In this document: positions 13,356 through 16,058 of the stretch, piece by piece
How the letters are laid out: every line of letters begins with the position of its first letter
Numbering within the stretch: the first letter of the stretch is position 1
Assembly: GCA_002369195.1 (NCBI GenBank)
Contig: DFEW01000048.1
Coordinates: 13,960-30,017, forward strand
DNA length: 16,058 nt
Origin: Christensenella sp. UBA3792
Lineage (GTDB): Bacteria > Bacillota > Clostridia > Christensenellales > CAG-138
Reading direction: 5' to 3'
The notes under the pieces: model-generated
Told to the model about the DNA's origin: nothing
The model's input: the letters and a program-made list of their open reading frames with translations, nothing else
Databases searched by the model: none
Made by a program: the position numbers and the translations under genes

Positions 13356-13372
13356 TTGAAAGTTGCATCACG

Positions 13373-13398
13373 GCCCGGAAGCGATTCCGGGCTTTTTT
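13373..13398 (+). terminator. Intrinsic terminator after yajC
   Basis: GCCCGGAA (13373-13380) pairs perfectly with TTCCGGGC (13385-13392) around a GCGA tetraloop, followed by T6 (13393-13398). The next start codon is only five bases beyond the T-run. Confidence 0.95.
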
Positions 13399-13403
13399 GA
13401 CGG

Positions 13404-15458
13404 ATGGAAGAAGCGGTAAAACAATCGAAGAAGCGGAAAGGACGCGCGTGGATATGGATCGCGGCGGCTTTTCTTGTGCTGCTCGCCGCCGTGCTGATCC
13501 ACTATCGCGGCGTGCGCCCGATCGTGACGGTCGAGTACGGCGCGTTCGTGCGGGCGGAAGATTTCACCTCGCGCGAGGCGTCGCTTGAGACCGAGGGCGA
13601 GCGCCCGACGCTCGGCTGGCATGTGCTGGATCTGCATCTCGGCGCGCCGACGCCGGTGCTGCTGCACGTGAGGGACAGCATTGCGCCGACGGCGGAACCG
13701 TTCGGTCACGAGGTCGCGGTCGGCAAGGCGTACGGACCGGACGCGTTTGTGCGCAACATCAAGGATGCCGACGTCGTGCGGCTGACCTTTGCGCAGCAGC
13801 CGGACTTTTCGGTCGAGAATGAAACCGACGCCGAGATCCTGCTGTCGGATTCCTCAAATAACCAAAGCCGTGTGCGTGTGCACATTTCGGTGCGCGCGAC
13901 ACATCCGCTTGTGACGCTCGAAGCGGGCGCGGACGCGCCGACGGCGGAGGCGTTCTTGCTCGACGGCGTGCGCGGCACGCTGGACGAACCGATCCCGCAG
14001 GCGCGCATGCACCATACCGGCACGGTTCCGGTTGCGGTCACGACGGACGAAGGATTGCATTCGACCGCGACGCTTAAGATCGTCGACACCGTTGCGCCGG
14101 TCGCGAACGGTACGCTGCTGCACCTGCTGCCGAACGAAACGGCGGCGCCGCAGGATTGCGTGACGGACGTGCGGGACGAAACCGACCTTGCGTATCGCTT
14201 TTTAGACGAGCCGGACTATGCGCGGCGCGACGTGCAGGAACTGACCGTGCGCATCACGGACGAAGGCGGCAACGAGACGGACGTGGAGGCGTCGATCCTC
14301 ATTTCCGGCGTGCATCCGAAGGTGGTGGAGGTGCGGACGGAAGCACTGAACGCGTCGGACTTCGAGAACGAGGAGGGCGACGAGATCACGGTCGCGCCGT
14401 TCGAACCGCGCGTGCCGGGCACGTATCCGGTCCGGATCGTGACAAACGGCGTGGAACAGACCGTTGCGGTGACCGTCGTCGATACGACCGCGCCGACGAT
14501 CGTGCCGACGGAGCTGAAGCGCGGGGACGTGTTCTATGCGCAGCATGCCTATGCGCCGGAAACGTTCTTCACGGCGAGCGATATTTCCACCCTGACGCTG
14601 CGCTACGAGACCGAACCGGACTGGCAAAGCGCGGGCGATCAGACGGTCACGGTCGTTGCGGAGGACGCGTACGGCAACAGCGCGACGCTTTCGCGCACGG
14701 TTCGCTTGACGGCGGATGCGACGCCGCCGCACATTTACGGCGTGATCGACCGCATCTGCTACGTGAACGAGCCGATCGCGTACTTTAAGGAAGTCTTTGC
14801 CGAGGACGAAACGGACGGGCGCGTGGGCATTACCGTGCAGTCCGAGGTTGTGACGTATCAGGAGGGCACGTACACGGTCACGTACCGTGCGCAGGACCTC
14901 AGCGGCAACGAAACGGTGACGACCTGCACGTATACGCTGATTCAGCAGACGGTGACGGAGGAGGAGCTCAAGGCGATCGCGCAGTCTGTCATGGCAGAGA
15001 TCACCACGCCGGACATGGTCGACGTCGAAAAGCTGCGGGCGATCTTCGATTATGTGCGCAAGCATATTGTGTATGTGAACGGCTCGAACGACAACTATAC
15101 CGACTGGCGCAAGGCGGCGTACGACGGGTTCACCTACGGCAAGGGCGACTGCTACAACATTTATGCCGTGACCCGCGCGCTGCTCGATGAGACGAACATT
15201 TCGTATCAGTCGGTCGAGCGCATCAAGACCTATGTGCGGCGCACGCGCCACTACTGGGTGAACGTCAACGTCGGCACCGGCTGGTATGTGTTCGACCCGA
15301 CGTGGACGCCCAAGCACAAGGCGGAATGCTTCATGTGGACCAAGCGTCAGTGCAATTCGTTCCGGCTCTACTGGTATTACGACGAATCCAAATACCCGCC
15401 GCTCGCGACCGAGCCGTTCGACTACGAAGCAGTGCGCAACATGCAGCGCAATCCGTAA
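13404..15458 (+). CDS. Membrane-anchored protein with Ig-like repeats and a C-terminal transglutaminase-like domain
   Basis: The product has 684 residues. A basic N-terminus (KQSKKRKGR) precedes one membrane helix (about 15-32), so most of the protein lies outside the cell. Four Ig-like modules follow, marked by repeated boundaries: VRDSIAPTAEP (89-99), IVDTVAPVANG (226-236), VVDTTAPTIVP (358-368) and TADATPPHIYG (436-446). The last one (GTYTVTYRAQDLSGNETVT) resembles the DUF5011/HYR-type bacterial Ig fold. The C-terminal domain (about 517-670) is a transglutaminase core with C583 (KGDCYNIYAV), H616 (RTRHYWVNV) and D631 (YVFDPTW) as the catalytic triad. It may cross-link or cleave cell-wall or surface substrates. 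The only plausible start is ATG 13404, because TGA 13398-13400 is in frame just upstream, yet there is no Shine-Dalgarno and a terminator directly precedes it. Confidence 0.87.
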   Translation: MEEAVKQSKKRKGRAWIWIAAAFLVLLAAVLIHYRGVRPIVTVEYGAFVRAEDFTSREASLETEGERPTLGWHVLDLHLGAPTPVLLHVRDSIAPTAEPFGHEVAVGKAYGPDAFVRNIKDADVVRLTFAQQPDFSVENETDAEILLSDSSNNQSRVRVHISVRATHPLVTLEAGADAPTAEAFLLDGVRGTLDEPIPQARMHHTGTVPVAVTTDEGLHSTATLKIVDTVAPVANGTLLHLLPNETAAPQDCVTDVRDETDLAYRFLDEPDYARRDVQELTVRITDEGGNETDVEASILISGVHPKVVEVRTEALNASDFENEEGDEITVAPFEPRVPGTYPVRIVTNGVEQTVAVTVVDTTAPTIVPTELKRGDVFYAQHAYAPETFFTASDISTLTLRYETEPDWQSAGDQTVTVVAEDAYGNSATLSRTVRLTADATPPHIYGVIDRICYVNEPIAYFKEVFAEDETDGRVGITVQSEVVTYQEGTYTVTYRAQDLSGNETVTTCTYTLIQQTVTEEELKAIAQSVMAEITTPDMVDVEKLRAIFDYVRKHIVYVNGSNDNYTDWRKAAYDGFTYGKGDCYNIYAVTRALLDETNISYQSVERIKTYVRRTRHYWVNVNVGTGWYVFDPTWTPKHKAECFMWTKRQCNSFRLYWYYDESKYPPLATEPFDYEAVRNMQRNP

Positions 15459-15473
15459 CGCGAAGGCATACGG

Positions 15474-15510
15474 GTCCGCACCCCCGCATACAATCGGACA
15501 AAGGGGGTGC
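15474..15510 (+). promoter_or_regulatory. Hairpin or pseudoknot that sequesters the ribosome binding site of the TIGR04086 gene
   Basis: GCACCCCC (15478-15485) is the exact complement of GGGGGTGC (15503-15510). The right arm contains most of the Shine-Dalgarno AAAGGGGGTG (15500-15509). GTCC (15474-15477) can also pair with GGAC (15496-15499); together the two helices have the crossing order of an H-type pseudoknot. No U-tract follows, so it is not a terminator. Control of translation is an inference. Confidence 0.5.
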
Positions 15511-15515
15511 AAAGA

Positions 15516-15914
15516 TTGGGTTCCTACTCGCATCGAAAAAAGCAGAAGATTCCCTGGCGCGTTCCGCTCAAGGGCGCATTGTTTGCGATCCTTGCGGCGG
15601 TCGCGCTGATTCTTCTTTTGACCTTATTTGTGTATCTGGGCTGGCTCGGCGAAGGCGCGATTCCGATCGGCAATACCGTAATCAAGGTGCTTGCGGCGGC
15701 GCTTGCGGGCTGGATCGTCGGCAGAAGCCGCCTGCGCATCGCATGGTGGTGCGGCGCGGTCGCCGCGGCGCTGGCGACGCTCGTCCTCTGGGCGGGTATG
15801 AGCCTGTATCTCGGCGAATGGAATCTTTCGTGGGGACTGTTCGCGGATCTTTTGATGAGCGTCGCGATCGGCGGCGCGATCGCCGCGCTGCTGCTGCGCC
15901 GCAAACCGGCCTGA
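15516..15914 (+). CDS. TIGR04086/YrzE-like four-helix membrane protein
   Basis: The product has 132 residues with a TTG start, or 135 if the GTG at 15507 is used. I prefer TTG 15516 because the near-consensus Shine-Dalgarno AAAGGGGGTG (15500-15509) lies six bases upstream; the GTG would overlap it. A basic head (SHRKKQKIPWR, 5-15) precedes four hydrophobic helices at about 21-43, 51-69, 76-97 and 105-127, and the protein ends LLLRRKPA. Size, topology and a position just downstream of yajC fit the TIGR04086 family (YrzE in Bacillus), found across Clostridia and of unknown function. In many Clostridia this gene sits between yajC and the SCIFF peptide genes; here the transglutaminase gene intervenes. 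A hairpin covers its ribosome binding site. Confidence 0.78.
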   Translation: MGSYSHRKKQKIPWRVPLKGALFAILAAVALILLLTLFVYLGWLGEGAIPIGNTVIKVLAAALAGWIVGRSRLRIAWWCGAVAAALATLVLWAGMSLYLGEWNLSWGLFADLLMSVAIGGAIAALLLRRKPA

Positions 15915-15930
15915 ACCAATCCGAACGATA

Positions 15931-15956
15931 AAGGGGCTGTTAGCAGCCTCTTTTTT
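15931..15956 (+). terminator. Intrinsic terminator after the TIGR04086 gene
   Basis: AGGGGCTG (15932-15939) pairs with CAGCCTCT (15944-15951), eight pairs with one G-U, around a TTAG loop, followed by T6 (15951-15956). A second T-run (15961-15966) lies beyond. Confidence 0.9.
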
Positions 15957-15968
15957 CGCGTTTTTTCG

Positions 15969-15997
15969 TTGCAAACCGGGGAAATTCATGATAATAT
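15969..15997 (+). promoter_or_regulatory. Probable promoter of the gene entering at the right edge
   Basis: TTGCAA (15969-15974) and TAATAT (15992-15997) have a 17-bp spacer within the AT-rich stretch GATAATATAAAAT. The exact -10 is uncertain because GATAAT and TATAAA overlap it. A strong Shine-Dalgarno, AGGAGGA (16013-16019), follows. Confidence 0.5.
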
Positions 15998-16026
15998 AAA
16001 ATGTACGATCATAGGAGGAACATGCG

Positions 16027-16058
16027 ATGAAAAAACGAATCTGCATCTTACTGGCAGT
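16027..16058 (+). CDS. Start of a gene cut by the window edge, probably secreted or membrane protein
   Basis: The ATG at 16027 lies seven bases after AGGAGGA. The ten complete codons read MKKRICILLA, a basic start followed by hydrophobic residues, as in a signal peptide or first membrane helix. An ATG at 16022 stops after two codons and is excluded. Too little is visible to identify the protein. Confidence 0.7.
   Translation, partial: MKKRICILLA

Noticed and set aside
15478..15510. Terminator of the transglutaminase gene
   Set aside because: The loop is long, no T-run follows, and the right arm is the ribosome binding site of the next gene.
15507..15515. GTG start for the TIGR04086 gene
   Set aside because: The GTG is part of the Shine-Dalgarno itself, leaving no spacing; TTG at 15516 has six-base spacing.
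14202..15533. Minus-strand reading frame of 443 codons over the transglutaminase gene
   Set aside because: Antisense shadow of a well-supported gene; composition is typical of a GC-rich reverse frame and no motif is recognisable.

Overview
The window looks like chromosomal DNA from a GC-rich member of the Clostridia, probably an uncultured gut or rumen-type lineage. The markers are a HemZ-type radical SAM protein, a T-box leader in front of a hisS-aspS operon, an Rrf2-nifS-nifU iron-sulfur operon of clostridial layout, a YajC with a clostridial C-terminal half, a TIGR04086/YrzE-like membrane protein, and secreted C1 peptidase and transglutaminase proteins with Ig/Fn3-type modules. The genus cannot be fixed from sequence alone.

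Layout. (1) 1-834: 3' part of hemZ, with a perfect palindrome across its stop codon. (2) 842-1030: no gene, but the strand folds almost completely into a branched structure with two three-way junctions. (3) 1033-4739: promoter, T-box leader, then hisS, aspS and trxA. By my manual fold the T-box reads an Asp codon and matches the Asp tRNA acceptor end, although hisS is the first gene. (4) 4804-5394: a metal-dependent cyclase/formamidase-family enzyme, closed by a bidirectional terminator. (5) 5452-7835, minus strand: a tightly packed operon of three GNAT acetyltransferases (one fused to DUF1905) and an isoprenylcysteine methyltransferase-like membrane protein. (6) 7985-10191: iscR, iscS, iscU and a 49-residue membrane peptide, ending in a strong terminator. 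(7) 10327-12858: a secreted papain-like protease with a lectin-like domain, a Pro/Thr linker and Ig/Fn3 modules. (8) 12960-15914: yajC, a membrane-anchored Ig-repeat transglutaminase, and a TIGR04086 membrane protein whose ribosome binding site is sequestered. (9) 16027 onward: the first codons of another gene.

How the parts relate. The hisS-aspS-trxA unit is housekeeping, with aminoacylation controlled by tRNA charging. The isc unit builds Fe-S clusters and is probably autoregulated by its Rrf2 protein. The peptidase and the transglutaminase-like protein are both extracytoplasmic and sit on either side of yajC, a Sec accessory gene. The minus-strand acetyltransferase operon is accessory and sits between two housekeeping blocks. 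The best candidates for something undescribed are the 842-1030 structured element with its flanking palindrome, and the pseudoknot-like hairpin at the start of the TIGR04086 gene. I saw no CRISPR array, tRNA, rRNA, insertion sequence or phage gene.
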